DNA of 64,000 bases from CAYQDR01 sp964416315. Lineage in GTDB: Bacteria; Methylomirabilota; Methylomirabilia; Rokubacteriales; DASRDR01. The notes beneath the pieces are model-generated. The model was given only the letters and a program-made list of their open reading frames with translations, ran no database searches and was not told the origin of the DNA. Both the position numbers and the translations under genes were made by a program. This document shows, piece by piece, positions 51,167 through 59,867 of this stretch. The first letter of the stretch is position 1. Each line of letters opens with the position of its first letter. Where the stretch lies: positions 3,572 through 67,571 of the forward strand of contig CAYQDR010000010.1 in the NCBI GenBank assembly GCA_964416315.1, given 5' to 3'.

Positions 51167-52346
51167 GCGTGCGCGGCGGATCCAGCCGTCGGCGACCCTG
51201 GCGATCACCGCCAAGGCCCGGGCGATGCGGGCCCAGGGGATCGACGTGGTCTCCTTCGGCGCGGGAGAGCCCGACTTCGACACGCCCGAGCGGATCAAGG
51301 CGGCCGCGATCCGGGCGCTCCGGGAGGGCCACACGAAGTACACCGAGGCCGGCGGCATCCCGGAGCTGCGCGCGGCGGTCTGCGCCAAGCTCAAGCGCGA
51401 CAACGGCCTGGACTACGAGCCGGCCGAGGTCGTGGCCTCGGTCGGGGCGAAGCACACGCTCTACAACATCTGCGCGGTCCTGGTCGGTCCGGGCGACGAG
51501 GTGATCGTGCCCTCGCCCTACTGGGTGAGCTACACCGAGCAGGTGCGCCTCTGCGAGGGGAAGCCGGTCGTCGTGCCGACGGACGAAGGGCGCGGCTTCC
51601 AGCTCGACGTCGCCGCGCTGCGGGCGGCGGTGACCCCGCGCACGAAGCTCCTCATCCTGAACACGCCCAACAACCCCACGGGCGCCGTCTACCCGCGCGT
51701 GGACCTCGAGGCCGTCGCGGCGCTGGCCGTCGCGGGGGGCCTGTGGGTCGTCTCCGACGAGTGCTACGAGGCGCTCTCCTACGAGGGGCGCGTGCCCTCG
51801 ATCGCCGCGCTCGGGCCCGAGATCAAGGCGCGGACGCTCGTCGTCAACACCTGCTCCAAGGCCTACGCGATGACGGGCTGGCGAATTGGGTACGCGGCCG
51901 GCCCGCGCGAGATCATCCGCGCGATAGGGGAGCTCCAGGGGCACTGCACCTCGAACCCCGCCTCGGTGGCCCAGTGGGCCGCCGTCGAGGCGCTCGGCGG
52001 GCCGCAGGACGAGGTCGCCAAGATGGCGGGCGAGTTCGACCGGCGGCGCCGCGTCATCGTCGAGGGGCTCAACCGCATCCCCGGCGTCCGCTGCGCGATG
52101 CCGCAGGGCGCCTTCTACGCCTTTCCGGACGTCTCCGGGCTGTTCGGCCGGCGCTGGCGCGGCACGCCGCTCGCCCGCTCGGGGGACGTCGCCGCGTTCC
52201 TCCTCGAGGAGGCGCGGGTCGCCGTGGTGGCCGGGGCCGACTTCGGGTCGGACCGCCACATCCGCCTCTCCTACGCGTGCGGCCTCGAGGCGATCCGGGA
52301 GGGGCTCGCGCGGATCGGGACGGCCTGCGCCCGGCTCGAGGGCTGA
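51156..52346 (+). CDS. Aspartate-type aminotransferase (class I)
   Basis: 396 aa PLP enzyme. 'VVSFGAGEPDFDTPERIK' is the N-terminal substrate-site signature, 'LNTPNNPTGAVY' contacts PLP, and 'TCSKAYAMTGWRIGYA' holds the Schiff-base lysine and the phosphate-binding residues. It resembles bacterial subgroup Ib aspartate/prephenate aminotransferases. The ATG overlaps the end of the upstream gene, suggesting co-transcription. Confidence 0.93.
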   Translation: MLAERARRIQPSATLAITAKARAMRAQGIDVVSFGAGEPDFDTPERIKAAAIRALREGHTKYTEAGGIPELRAAVCAKLKRDNGLDYEPAEVVASVGAKHTLYNICAVLVGPGDEVIVPSPYWVSYTEQVRLCEGKPVVVPTDEGRGFQLDVAALRAAVTPRTKLLILNTPNNPTGAVYPRVDLEAVAALAVAGGLWVVSDECYEALSYEGRVPSIAALGPEIKARTLVVNTCSKAYAMTGWRIGYAAGPREIIRAIGELQGHCTSNPASVAQWAAVEALGGPQDEVAKMAGEFDRRRRVIVEGLNRIPGVRCAMPQGAFYAFPDVSGLFGRRWRGTPLARSGDVAAFLLEEARVAVVAGADFGSDRHIRLSYACGLEAIREGLARIGTACARLEG

Positions 52347-52376
52347 GCGGCGGGGCCACGCCCGAGGCCGTGTGAG

Positions 52377-53402
52377 GTGCCGGTGACGACGGACCCGTCC
52401 TGGGGGGCCGCGGTCGCCCGCGCGGCCGAGGCGCGGGTGATCTTCGTGATCGGGGAGACGGACACCGGCAAGACCAGCTTCACGACCTTTCTCGCCGACA
52501 CGCTGCTCCGGCAGGGACTCTCCGTGGGCGTGGTGGACGCGGACCTCGGGCAGTCCGACATCGGGCCGCCGACCACCATCGGGCTCGGCCGGCTGCGCCC
52601 GCCCGTCGCGCGGCTCGCCGACGCCGAGGTCGTCGGCCTCTACTTCGTCGGGTCCACCTCGCCGCAGGGTCACCTCCTCCCGACGGTCCTCGGGACGCGC
52701 CTGATGGTCGACAAGGCGCGCCGGCTCGGCTTCGACCGGGTGATCGTGGACACCTCGGGCCTCGTCCAGGGCGAGATGGGACGGCTCCTCAAGCAGCACA
52801 AGATCGACCTGGTGGACCCCGATCTCGTGCTCTGCCTCCAGCGCAACGGGGAGTGCGAGCACATCCTCCGGCCGTACCGGGGCGGGACGCGGCCGACGGT
52901 CGTCCGGCTCGCCTCCTCCGGGGCCACACGCCGGCGCTCGCCGGAGGAGCGCCGGCAGCACCGCGAGCGGAGCCTCCAGGCGTACTTTGCGGGGGCGCGG
53001 CCGGTCTCGCTGGATCTCACGCGCGTGATCGTCCGGCACCCGCCGCTCTACGCGGGTCAGCCGCTTCCACCGCGGCAGGTGGAGGAGCTGGCGGCCGTCC
53101 TCGACGACATGGTCCTCTGGGTGGAGCGGCGGGGGAACGAGCTGGTGCTCGTCACCCCGGATCCCCTCAAGGAGCCCCAGCTCCGCCTCCTCCAGCAGCG
53201 GCACGAGGAGCTGGGCGTCTCGAACTACTCCCTCGACGACTTCCAGGGCGTGCTCGCCGGGCTCGACGACGCCCGGCGGGAGACGCTCGGCCTCGGCATC
53301 GTCCGCTCGATCGACTTCGCGAAGCAGACCCTGGTCGTCGAGACCCCGGTCCCCGATGCGGAGGTCGCGGCCGTGCGGCTCGGCCGCCACAAGCTGCGCT
53401 AG
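52377..53402 (+). CDS. Clp1/Grc3-like P-loop polynucleotide kinase
   Basis: 341 aa. Walker A 'GETDTGKTSFTTFLAD' (about 26-41) is followed by 'VGVVDADLGQSDIGPPTTIG', the Clp1/Grc3/NOL9 signature. 'FVGSTSPQGHLLPTVLG' and 'VIVDTSGLVQGEMGRLLKQH' complete the core. The eukaryotic and archaeal relatives phosphorylate RNA or DNA 5'-OH ends. Bacterial versions are little studied. The C-terminal third has a late OB-like region ('GIVRSIDFAKQTLVVETPV') typical of these proteins. GTG 52377 or 52383 may be the start. Confidence 0.85.
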   Translation: MPVTTDPSWGAAVARAAEARVIFVIGETDTGKTSFTTFLADTLLRQGLSVGVVDADLGQSDIGPPTTIGLGRLRPPVARLADAEVVGLYFVGSTSPQGHLLPTVLGTRLMVDKARRLGFDRVIVDTSGLVQGEMGRLLKQHKIDLVDPDLVLCLQRNGECEHILRPYRGGTRPTVVRLASSGATRRRSPEERRQHRERSLQAYFAGARPVSLDLTRVIVRHPPLYAGQPLPPRQVEELAAVLDDMVLWVERRGNELVLVTPDPLKEPQLRLLQQRHEELGVSNYSLDDFQGVLAGLDDARRETLGLGIVRSIDFAKQTLVVETPVPDAEVAAVRLGRHKLR

Positions 53403-53410
53403 TAGCTCGC

Positions 53411-53440
53411 CCGGAGGGGGGCTGCGTCCCCGTTCCGGAG
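53411..53440 (+). repeat. Partial R1 repeat after the Clp1-like gene
   Basis: 'CGGAGGGGGGCTGCGTCCCC' and 'GTTCCGG' retain only the first R1 module. Confidence 0.4.
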
Positions 53441-53535
53441 AGGTCATGCCTGGCGGGCGCCGGCTGCGGGGTCGCGGCTGCGGGTCCCACCGGCGCCCGC
53501 GGTCGTGGCGGGTGGTGGGCGCGGGTCGCATCTGC

Positions 53536-53541
53536 CATAAT
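53536..53541 (+). promoter_or_regulatory. -10 box six bases before the aminotransferase ATG
   Basis: CATAAT is separated from the ATG at 53548 by GCGGGC, the same spacing as TATAAT at 22.6 kb. This implies a leaderless mRNA. Confidence 0.45.
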
Positions 53542-53547
53542 GCGGGC

Positions 53548-54795
53548 ATGCTGAGCCGCGAGAATCCGACGCTGGCGGCCGAGCTGGAGGCGCTCCGGTT
53601 CACCTGGGACGCGCGCCGCTTCAACCGGCGGGTGCACGAGGTCCCGCCGGTGATGCGCGCGGGCCCCGTCGAGCCCGGGGTCGTCTCGCTCGCCTTCGGT
53701 GCGCCCGCCCCCGACCTCTTTCCGGCCGCGGGTCTCCTCGAGGCGGCCCGGGAGGCGCTCACCGACGCGGACGCGTGCGCGGTGGCGCTCCAGTACGGCG
53801 CGGTAACCGGCAATCCCATCCTCCTGGCCGAGCTCGCGAAGAAGCTCGAGCGGGAGGAGGGCCGCCTCGTCGAGCCGGGGAGCCTCGCGATCACGAACGG
53901 GTCGTCGCAGGCGATCGCGCTCGCCGTCCAGGTCCTGGCGAACCCCGGCGACGTCGGCCTCGTCGAGGCGCCCACGTTCATGGGCACCCTCCGCCACATC
54001 CGGTTCCACGGCGTCACGACGGTGCCCGTGCCGCAGGGCCCCGAGGGGCTCGACCTCGAGGCGCTCGAGGCGGCGCTCGAGCGGCTCCACGCCGCGGGTA
54101 CGCCGCCCCGGTTTCTCTACTGCATCCCGACCTTCAACAACCCCACGGGCGTCACGATGCCGCTCGCGCGGCGCCGCGCCCTCCTCGACCTCGCGCTCCG
54201 CCACGACGTGCCGGTGATCGAGGACGACGCCTACGGCGACCTCCGCTACGAGGGCGACCCGGTGCCGACGCTCCACGCGCTGGACCGGCACGGCCTGGTC
54301 GTGCGGTTGGGGACCTTCTCGAAGATCGTGGCGCCGGGTGTGCGCCTGGGGTTCGTCCTCGGCGATCCCGCCCTCATCCAGCGGCTCCAGCCCTTCAAGG
54401 CCGAGGGCTCGACGAACGGCCTCGCCTCCCTCGTCGTCGGGACGTTCATGCGGAGCGGGCGCCTGGCCACGCACATCGAGGCGCTCCGGCGGGGCTACCG
54501 CGCCCGCCGCGAGGCGATGTACCGGGCACTCGAGGCCGAGATGCCCGACGGGGTGAGCTGGACTCGGACCGCGGGCGGCTTCTTCGTCTGGCTCACGCTC
54601 AGCCCGCTCGCGGACATGAAGCGCGTGATGGCCCGCGAGGCCGAGGAGCGGGTGCAGGCGATGCCCGGGACCGCGTGCTTCCCGGACGGCCAGGGGACCC
54701 ACAACCTGCGCCTGGCCTTCAGCCTCCAGCCGCCCGAGCAGCTCGCCGAAGGCGTCCGGCGCCTCGCCCGCGCGATCCGCGCCGGCCTGGCGTAA
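53548..54795 (+). CDS. PLP-dependent aminotransferase, LysN/2-aminoadipate type
   Basis: 415 aa. It starts 'MLSRENPTLAAELEALRF'. 'LQYGAVTGNPILLAELAKKL', 'ITNGSSQAIALAVQVLANPG', 'PTFNNPTGVTMPLARR', 'VIEDDAYGDLRYEG' and 'LGTFSKIVAPGVRLGFVLG' (PLP lysine) fit the MocR-like/2-aminoadipate aminotransferase group without the GntR DNA-binding domain. Exact amino-acid substrate is open. Confidence 0.9.
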   Translation: MLSRENPTLAAELEALRFTWDARRFNRRVHEVPPVMRAGPVEPGVVSLAFGAPAPDLFPAAGLLEAAREALTDADACAVALQYGAVTGNPILLAELAKKLEREEGRLVEPGSLAITNGSSQAIALAVQVLANPGDVGLVEAPTFMGTLRHIRFHGVTTVPVPQGPEGLDLEALEAALERLHAAGTPPRFLYCIPTFNNPTGVTMPLARRRALLDLALRHDVPVIEDDAYGDLRYEGDPVPTLHALDRHGLVVRLGTFSKIVAPGVRLGFVLGDPALIQRLQPFKAEGSTNGLASLVVGTFMRSGRLATHIEALRRGYRARREAMYRALEAEMPDGVSWTRTAGGFFVWLTLSPLADMKRVMAREAEERVQAMPGTACFPDGQGTHNLRLAFSLQPPEQLAEGVRRLARAIRAGLA

Positions 54796-54828
54796 CGGGC
54801 CAGGACGGGCGACCACCTTCCCACGGCC

Positions 54829-54863
54829 TTGACGGTGTTATCACGTTCTGGTAGCGTGATAAC
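54829..54863 (+). promoter_or_regulatory. Promoter and operator of the toxin-antitoxin pair
   Basis: TTGACG (54829-54834), a 17-base spacer and TAGCGT (54852-54857). Over it lies a perfect 9-bp inverted repeat, GTTATCACG (54837-54845) and CGTGATAAC (54855-54863), spaced by nine bases. This is the expected site for ribbon-helix-helix autorepression. Confidence 0.75.
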
Positions 54864-54866
54864 GCC

Positions 54867-55103
54867 ATGATCCGAACCCAGATTTCCCTCGATCCCGACG
54901 TGTATCGGGAGCTGAAAGCCCAGGCTAAGCGTCAGGGTATCTCCATCGCCGAGCTGATGCGCCGGGCAGCGGGGGAGGTGCTCGAGCATCCGAAGCGGCG
55001 CCGCGGGCGACCCTGGATGCGGTTCGCCGGGGCCGTCTCGTCCGGAGATCCGAACGCCAGCAGAACCGTAGACGCCGTGGTCTACAGGCGGCCCCGCCCG
55101 TGA
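54867..55103 (+). CDS. Ribbon-helix-helix antitoxin (VapB-like)
   Basis: 78 aa. The N-terminal 'MIRTQISLDPDVYRELKAQA' followed by 'GISIAELMRRAAGEVLE' is a ribbon-helix-helix DNA-binding domain. The basic C-terminal tail should bind the toxin. Its GTGA stop/start overlap with the toxin is typical of such modules. It probably represses its own promoter through the 9-bp inverted repeat upstream. Confidence 0.88.
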   Translation: MIRTQISLDPDVYRELKAQAKRQGISIAELMRRAAGEVLEHPKRRRGRPWMRFAGAVSSGDPNASRTVDAVVYRRPRP

Positions 55104-55513
55104 GGTCTGGCCGGGTCTTCCTCGACACGGGGATCTTCGTCGCCTTCCTCGACCGATCCGACCGCTATCATCGCGCCGCGGTGCGGCTCTTTTCGGAACC
55201 GCCGCGACGGTGGTTTTCCTCCCTCGTGGTCGTGTCGGAGACCTACGGGTGGTTCCTTCATCGCCTTGGGGAGGAGGCGGCTCGAACCTTTCGGGTTGCT
55301 CTTGGCGAGCTGCCCGGGCTGGAGCTCCTGCCGATCGACCAGGATCACCACCGGGACGTCGTCCGGAAGCTGGAGCGCCTCCGCGGACACAAGCTCACTT
55401 ACGTGGACGCGTCCAGTCTGGTCTTTCTCGGGCGCCTCGGCATCGATGAGGTCTGGGGAACCGATCGGGACCTCAGCCTCGAGGGCACGCGCGTGGTCCC
55501 GGTCGGCCGGTAG
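55100..55513 (+). CDS. PIN-domain toxin (VapC-like)
   Basis: 137 aa endoribonuclease-type protein with the four PIN acidic positions: 'VFLDTGIFVAFLDRSD', Glu in 'VVVSETYGW', Asp in 'LTYVDASSLVF' and Asp in 'GTDRDLS'. VapC toxins cleave tRNA or rRNA. GTG 55100 overlaps the antitoxin TGA. Confidence 0.88.
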   Translation: MRSGRVFLDTGIFVAFLDRSDRYHRAAVRLFSEPPRRWFSSLVVVSETYGWFLHRLGEEAARTFRVALGELPGLELLPIDQDHHRDVVRKLERLRGHKLTYVDASSLVFLGRLGIDEVWGTDRDLSLEGTRVVPVGR

Positions 55514-56087
55514 GAGCCGCGCATACGCGAGGGCACCGCGGCGAGGTCGGGATCGACCCAGTCCCGCGGGCCGAGGGTAGGCGTCGAACCGCCCTCTCCA
55601 CGGCACCGGGGCCCCCGCCCACGTGCCTCCCTCCGGACAGCGCGCGCCGGCATCCGCGCGAAGATATCCGATCCTGAGGGGGGCCCTGGACGCCGTTCTG
55701 AGTGGCAACCGTCCGTGGCAACAAGCCCCGACCGCAAAGCCCCCGGACAGCGCTCGGACCCGCTTTGGAAGCGGTGGTGGCTCCAACGGGATTCGAACCC
55801 GTGTTTCAGCCTTGAGAGGGCCGTAACCCGCCCGAGGCGAATTCGCGGATCCGAACCCCCTCAAGACCCGCGAACGCCGCGCCGGACGCGGCCCTGAATG
55901 AAGTTGCGACTCGTTCGAGGAGAAAAAGGACCGAACGCCCTCGAGCGCCCTGGAGCGCCCCCGAGCGCCCTTCGCAGCGGCAACGAAGTGGCAACGGCCT
56001 ATCGCGCGTTCGCCGGGTCCCATCGGACGTCCGGCCCGGGCATCCCGCAACGGGCTCGGAGATGAGCCGGGCCGGTTCGAGCTCTGG
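55514..56087. other. Non-coding junction between the TA pair and the accessory region
   Basis: No credible gene. It contains the tRNA-Glu remnant (55775-55823) and, around it, GTGGCAAC words at 55700, 55715 and 55989 and a run of GAGCGCCC repeats (55936-55974). No integrase gene is visible. Confidence 0.5.
55775..55823 (-). pseudogene. 3' fragment of tRNA-Glu(CTC)
   Basis: On the minus strand this has a complete anticodon arm (CGGCC, loop CTCTCAA, GGCTG; one G-T), a T-arm (ACGGG, TTCGAAT, CCCGT), acceptor strand TGGAGCC, A and CCA. The anticodon CTC indicates Glu. Upstream sequence to 55852 could form a poor acceptor strand (GGATCCG, 6 of 7 pairs) but the D-arm is not canonical. It looks like the 3' half left at an integration site rather than a working tRNA. 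Confidence 0.6.
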
Positions 56088-57053
56088 CTACTCGATGACT
56101 TGGTCCGCCCGGATCAGCACCGTCGGCGGGATCGTCAGGCCGAGCGCCTTGGCGGTCTTCAGATTGATGATGAGCTCGAACCTGGTGGGTTGCTCGACCG
56201 GTAGATCGCCCGGCTTGGCGCCCTTGAGGATCTTGTGGACGTAGGTGGCGGCGCGCGGGTACATGTCGAGAGTGCTCGCGTAGGCCATAAGACCACCGGC
56301 CTCCGCATGGCCCTTCAGCTCGTATACGGCTGGCAGGCGGCTCTTTGCCGCGAGCTCCGCGAGCCGTGTTCGGTGCTGAAAGAACATCGGGTCCCCAACC
56401 ACGTAGAGAGCGCCCGCGCGCTCTCTAGTCATCGCCGCGAAGACGCTGTCGAATTCCTCAGGACCCTGCGCCTTCAGGATTTGAAGTTGCACCCCCAACG
56501 ACCGTCCCGCGACCTCCACCTCTCTCAGTCTGAGTACGTGCATTGGATTGGCCGGATTCCAGAGGACGGCCACCCGGGAGAGGTTGGGGACCGCCTCCTT
56601 GAGCAGCTCCAGATGTTTGCCGACTATCTCCATGCCGGCAAGGAGGGTCAGCCCCGTGATGTTCCCGCCCGGCCGCGCCAAGCTGGCGATGAGGCCCATC
56701 CGGACAGGATCGGCCACTGCCACCATGATGATGGGGATCGTCTTAGTCGCGTTCTTCGCTGCTAGGGTCCCTGGGTAAGTTGACGCCACGATGAGGTCAA
56801 CCCTGAGTGAGACCAACTCGGCCGCGAAGTCCGGGAAGCGCTCCAACCTCCCCTTCGACCAACGCCATTCGATAGCCGTGTTCGACCCCTCCACGTAACC
56901 GAGTTGGCGCAAGGCCTGCCGAAATGCCTCCCAGCCCGGCGAGTCCGCGAGAGCAAGCACACCTATCCGGTAGACCTTCCCTGCCTGCTGCGCCTCGGCG
57001 GCGAGCGGCGCGGCGAGGAGGGCGAGGGCAAGGGCTGCGGCCACGCGCCTCAT
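56088..57053 (-). CDS. ABC-type substrate-binding protein, DUF534 family
   Basis: 321 aa with a signal peptide ending 'LAAEAQQ'. Family marks are 'YRIGVLALADSPGWEAFRQA', 'FAAELVSLRVDLIVAS', 'PVRMGLIASLARPGGNITGL', 'LLKEAVPNLSRVAVLWNPANP' and the C-terminal 'NLKTAKALGLTIPPTVLIRAD'. These periplasmic proteins belong with ABC importers, but no permease or ATPase is adjacent. ATG 57053 overlaps the stop of an upstream fragment (ATGA), as in an array of tandem paralogues. Confidence 0.9.
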   Translation of the reverse strand: MRRVAAALALALLAAPLAAEAQQAGKVYRIGVLALADSPGWEAFRQALRQLGYVEGSNTAIEWRWSKGRLERFPDFAAELVSLRVDLIVASTYPGTLAAKNATKTIPIIMVAVADPVRMGLIASLARPGGNITGLTLLAGMEIVGKHLELLKEAVPNLSRVAVLWNPANPMHVLRLREVEVAGRSLGVQLQILKAQGPEEFDSVFAAMTRERAGALYVVGDPMFFQHRTRLAELAAKSRLPAVYELKGHAEAGGLMAYASTLDMYPRAATYVHKILKGAKPGDLPVEQPTRFELIINLKTAKALGLTIPPTVLIRADQVIE

Positions 57054-57235
57054 TGGATCAGCTCATCGGCCCGGATGAGGATCGACTGCGGGATCGTGAG
57101 CCCGAGCGCCTTCGCGGTCTTGAGGTTCACTACCAGGTAGAAGCGAGTGGGCCTCTCGATGGGGACGTCACCTGCCCTGGCTCCCCGGAGAATCCTGTCC
57201 ACAGTCGATGCCGCCGGGATGAACAAGCGGTTCAC
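57050..57235 (-). pseudogene. C-terminal fragment of a DUF534 binding protein
   Basis: 61 codons matching only the family's last 60 residues ('RPTRFYLVVNLKTAKALGLT', 'IPQSILIRADELIQ'). The N-terminal 260 residues are missing; upstream lies the broken IS110 unit, whose arrival probably removed them. Confidence 0.8.
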
Positions 57236-57236
57236 A

Positions 57237-58345
57237 TCGGGCCCGTAGTGCGCATTTCGGCGATCGTGATCACGTCGATCGCTTCATCGTGATCAGCTCG
57301 ATCGGGGATCATGATCGGAGCGGAGCGACGCTGGGCGGCGGCGGCTCGCTCTCGAGCTTCTCCTCCTTTCGCCGTGAGGGTCCTGCTCAGAAAATCACGG
57401 CCGATCAGTGGCTCACGATCAGGCGGCCGGTTCGAGAATCACACGGTAGCCTTGGCGCTCGAGCAATTGGATCGCGCGCCGCCTGACCCTCTCAGCGTGG
57501 CGACGGTCATAGTAGTCGGCGCCCGGCTCACGGTACGTGGTGCCCTCGGCCAAGAGGTGATAGACCACCCGGAGCATTGCGTGCGCCACCGCCACCACGG
57601 CTTTCTTGTGCCCACGATGCCGCATGACGCGGCGGTACCGCGCCCCCAGCGCGCTGCCCTCGACGCGGATCCCGGCCCACGCCGCTTCGACCAGGGCCGT
57701 GCGGAGCCAGCGGTTGCCTCGGCGGGTTCTCCCGGATCGATGCTTGCCGGCGCTCTCATTGTTGCCGGGACAGATCGCCGCCCAACTGGCCAAGTGAATG
57801 CTCGCTCGGGAAATAGCTCATGTCCACGCCGAGCTCGGCGATGAGCACCTCGGCCGTGCGCCGATCGATCCCGGGGATCGTGTCCAGCTGTGTCAGGGGC
57901 TGGGCGAACGGGGCGAGCCGCCCCTCGACTTCCGCACTCACTGCACTGATCGCCTCCTCCAGATAGTCCACGTGCGCCAGGAGCTGACTGACCAGAAACG
58001 CGTGGTGCGGCCGGAAACGCCCGGTCAGTGCTTCGCGCAACGCCGGCAGCTTCTTGCGCAACCGGCCCCGGGCCAGGTCAGCCAGGACCTCGGGGTCCGT
58101 CGTGCCGTGGACGAGCGCCTCCAGCATCGCGCGGCCCGACACCCCCAGGATGTTGGTGGCCACCGACGCCAGCTTGATCCCAGCGTCCTGCAGCAACTTG
58201 TGCAGGCGGTTGGCGGCCCGGGTCCGCTCCTCGATCAGCACCCGACGATGCCGCGTCAGATCGCGGAGCTCGCGAATCGGCGCCGGCGGTACGAAGCTGC
58301 CCCGCAGCAGCCTCGTCGCTCGCCTCCGAGCCGAGCCTGCCCTGA
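57237..58345 (-). mobile_element. Degraded IS110-family insertion sequence
   Basis: Region holding a truncated, frameshifted IS110-type transposase (57419-58337) and non-coding flank to 57237. Inside the flank two 19-base words (57263-57281 and 57286-57304, 17 of 19 identical, beginning ATCGTGATCA) repeat at 23-base spacing. Neither end of a full IS110 is recognisable. Confidence 0.65.
57419..58337 (-). pseudogene. IS110 transposase, 5'-truncated and frameshifted
   Basis: The surviving frames give 'LRGSFVPPAPIRELRDLTRH', 'RVLIEERTRAANRLHKLLQD', 'LGVSGRAMLEALVHGTTDPE' and then, in another frame, 'WAAICPGNNESAGKHRSGRT' and 'GNRWLRTALVEAAWAG', the Transposase_20 region. The N-terminal DEDD nuclease domain is missing: a TAA precedes 'EVRAGSARRR'. 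The frame changes at about 57760-57790. It cannot be active. Confidence 0.85.
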
Positions 58346-58352
58346 CTTCCCG

Positions 58353-59375
58353 TTACCCTTTCAGCTCCCTCTTCAGCTCGTCGAGGAAGCGCCAGTCAGC
58401 GCCCTGGGCGATGATCTTCTGAGGGCTGGACTTGATCATTCCAGCCTCGTGGAGGCGCAAGGCATAGAATCGCACCGTATCCTCGGGATTGTAGTCGCGC
58501 CACCGGCCGTAGGGCACGTCCCGCATGCTCTGTAGCGCGTACTCGTAGTTCTTTGTCAGCTCCAAGCCGGTTAACGTCTTGGCGGCGCGCTCGGGCTCCA
58601 GAGCACACACACCGTCGGCCTTCAGGATCGCCCGCACCGCGCGCTTCGTGGCCACGGGGTGTCTGCGGACGAACTCCCGATTGGCCATCACAAAGCAGCA
58701 GAAGTATTGGGACCACGGGCGGTCCACGGCGCTGGCCAGCAGGACGCGGCCGATCCCCTTCGCCCGCAGCTCTTGGGGGTCGGGCGGAAACCCCAGGTAG
58801 GCATCGACCTTGCCCTCGGCCAGCAGCATCTTGGCCTCTGGCGCCGGACGCACGAGGAAGTTGACGTCCTTCGCTGGGTCCAGCCCGACGTGGGCCAGGA
58901 TGGCCAGCAGGAAGACGTGGGGCACGGCCTGGATTCCCGGCACGACGATCGTCTTCCCTTTGAGGTCACGGACCGACCGCACCCGATCCGTCGCGAATAG
59001 CTCGAAGCATCCCACGTGGACGCCGGCCAAGAACGAGATGTTCGCGCCGCGATCTACTTCGAGGACGCCCGGCGCGATGAACCACTGGAGCATGTCCAGG
59101 TCCCCGGTCCGGAGACGCTCGAACGCTCGAGTTCCCTCTCCTGGGAACTCCACGTACTGGACCTCGGTGAACCCCTCGGCCCGCAGCAGCTCCTGGGCGA
59201 CGTACTGCGGCGCCATGCAGAGGCTGGGAAACTTGATGAGCCGGAGCCGCGTCGTCTCCGGCGGCGCATCACCCGCGGCGCGCTCAGGTCGCATCCCGAG
59301 GAGGCTCGCTGTTCCCGCCAGCGTCAGCGCACCCACGAACCCTCGTCGGCTCCAGCTTTCACGTCGGTCACTCAT
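58353..59375 (-). CDS. ABC transporter substrate-binding protein, NMT1/SsuA type, Tat-exported
   Basis: 340 aa with a twin-arginine signal ('SWSRRGFVGALTLAGTASLL'). The NMT1/THI5-like fold shows in 'LIKFPSLCMAPQYVAQELLR', 'RLRTGDLDMLQWFIAPGVLE', 'RSVRDLKGKTIVVPGIQA' and 'LAEGKVDAYLGFPPDPQELR'. These bind sulfonates, nitrate, taurine or thiamine precursors. No cognate permease is adjacent. Its stop lies about 15 bases from the IS110 remnant, but the gene is full length. Confidence 0.88.
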   Translation of the reverse strand: MSDRRESWSRRGFVGALTLAGTASLLGMRPERAAGDAPPETTRLRLIKFPSLCMAPQYVAQELLRAEGFTEVQYVEFPGEGTRAFERLRTGDLDMLQWFIAPGVLEVDRGANISFLAGVHVGCFELFATDRVRSVRDLKGKTIVVPGIQAVPHVFLLAILAHVGLDPAKDVNFLVRPAPEAKMLLAEGKVDAYLGFPPDPQELRAKGIGRVLLASAVDRPWSQYFCCFVMANREFVRRHPVATKRAVRAILKADGVCALEPERAAKTLTGLELTKNYEYALQSMRDVPYGRWRDYNPEDTVRFYALRLHEAGMIKSSPQKIIAQGADWRFLDELKRELKG

Positions 59376-59867
59376 GGGGAGCTCCTCCCATACGCAGGGA
59401 CCGATTCGACTCCCGGCTCCGTCAAGGCCACCTCTGTCGCCTTCATCAGAGGAAGCGGTACTATCTCTGCTGCCAGAACCGTCTTACGCTGCGTGGCCTG
59501 CCGCGTATCTTGGCGCACCTCGCTGGCGAAACGGCGGGCGGGGCATGGGGAGAACATCCGGTCCGCCGAGCTCCGCACGGCAGCCGGGCCACGGTGCATC
59601 GTGGTGCACGGGTAGGATAGCCGAACCGTCAAACCCCCCGCAACGCGCGGGGGCCGCACGGTGACGTGGCTCGATTCGCAGGGAGCATGCCTCTCCGGCC
59701 CCCGTGCCGCTCCCCCCGCGGGGCGCGGGGGCGCCGGCGTGCGAGCGGGCGATCTGGCGGCATCGAGCGTCACCGAAAGATTCGAGCCGCCACTGTGGTC
59801 CCATATACACTCTGAGGGGCATCATCGGCCCGTGACACCGCCCGCCGGTCTCCGGGGATTCGGCTTC
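59376..59867. other. Region with no supported gene
   Basis: Only long chance frames. The minus-strand frame running leftward from 60353 continues to 59484 but loses DUF534 similarity after about 59868, so this DNA is foreign to that gene. I see no repeat or hairpin that explains it. Confidence 0.45.

Noticed and set aside
55623..55826. A 67-residue frame ending '...GSNGIRTRVSALRGP'
   Set aside because: It is the translation of the antisense strand of the tRNA-Glu remnant, a known source of false small proteins.
57259..57304. A CRISPR-like or iteron array
   Set aside because: Only two 19-base units with a 4-base gap; too few and too close for CRISPR, and no Rep or cas gene nearby.
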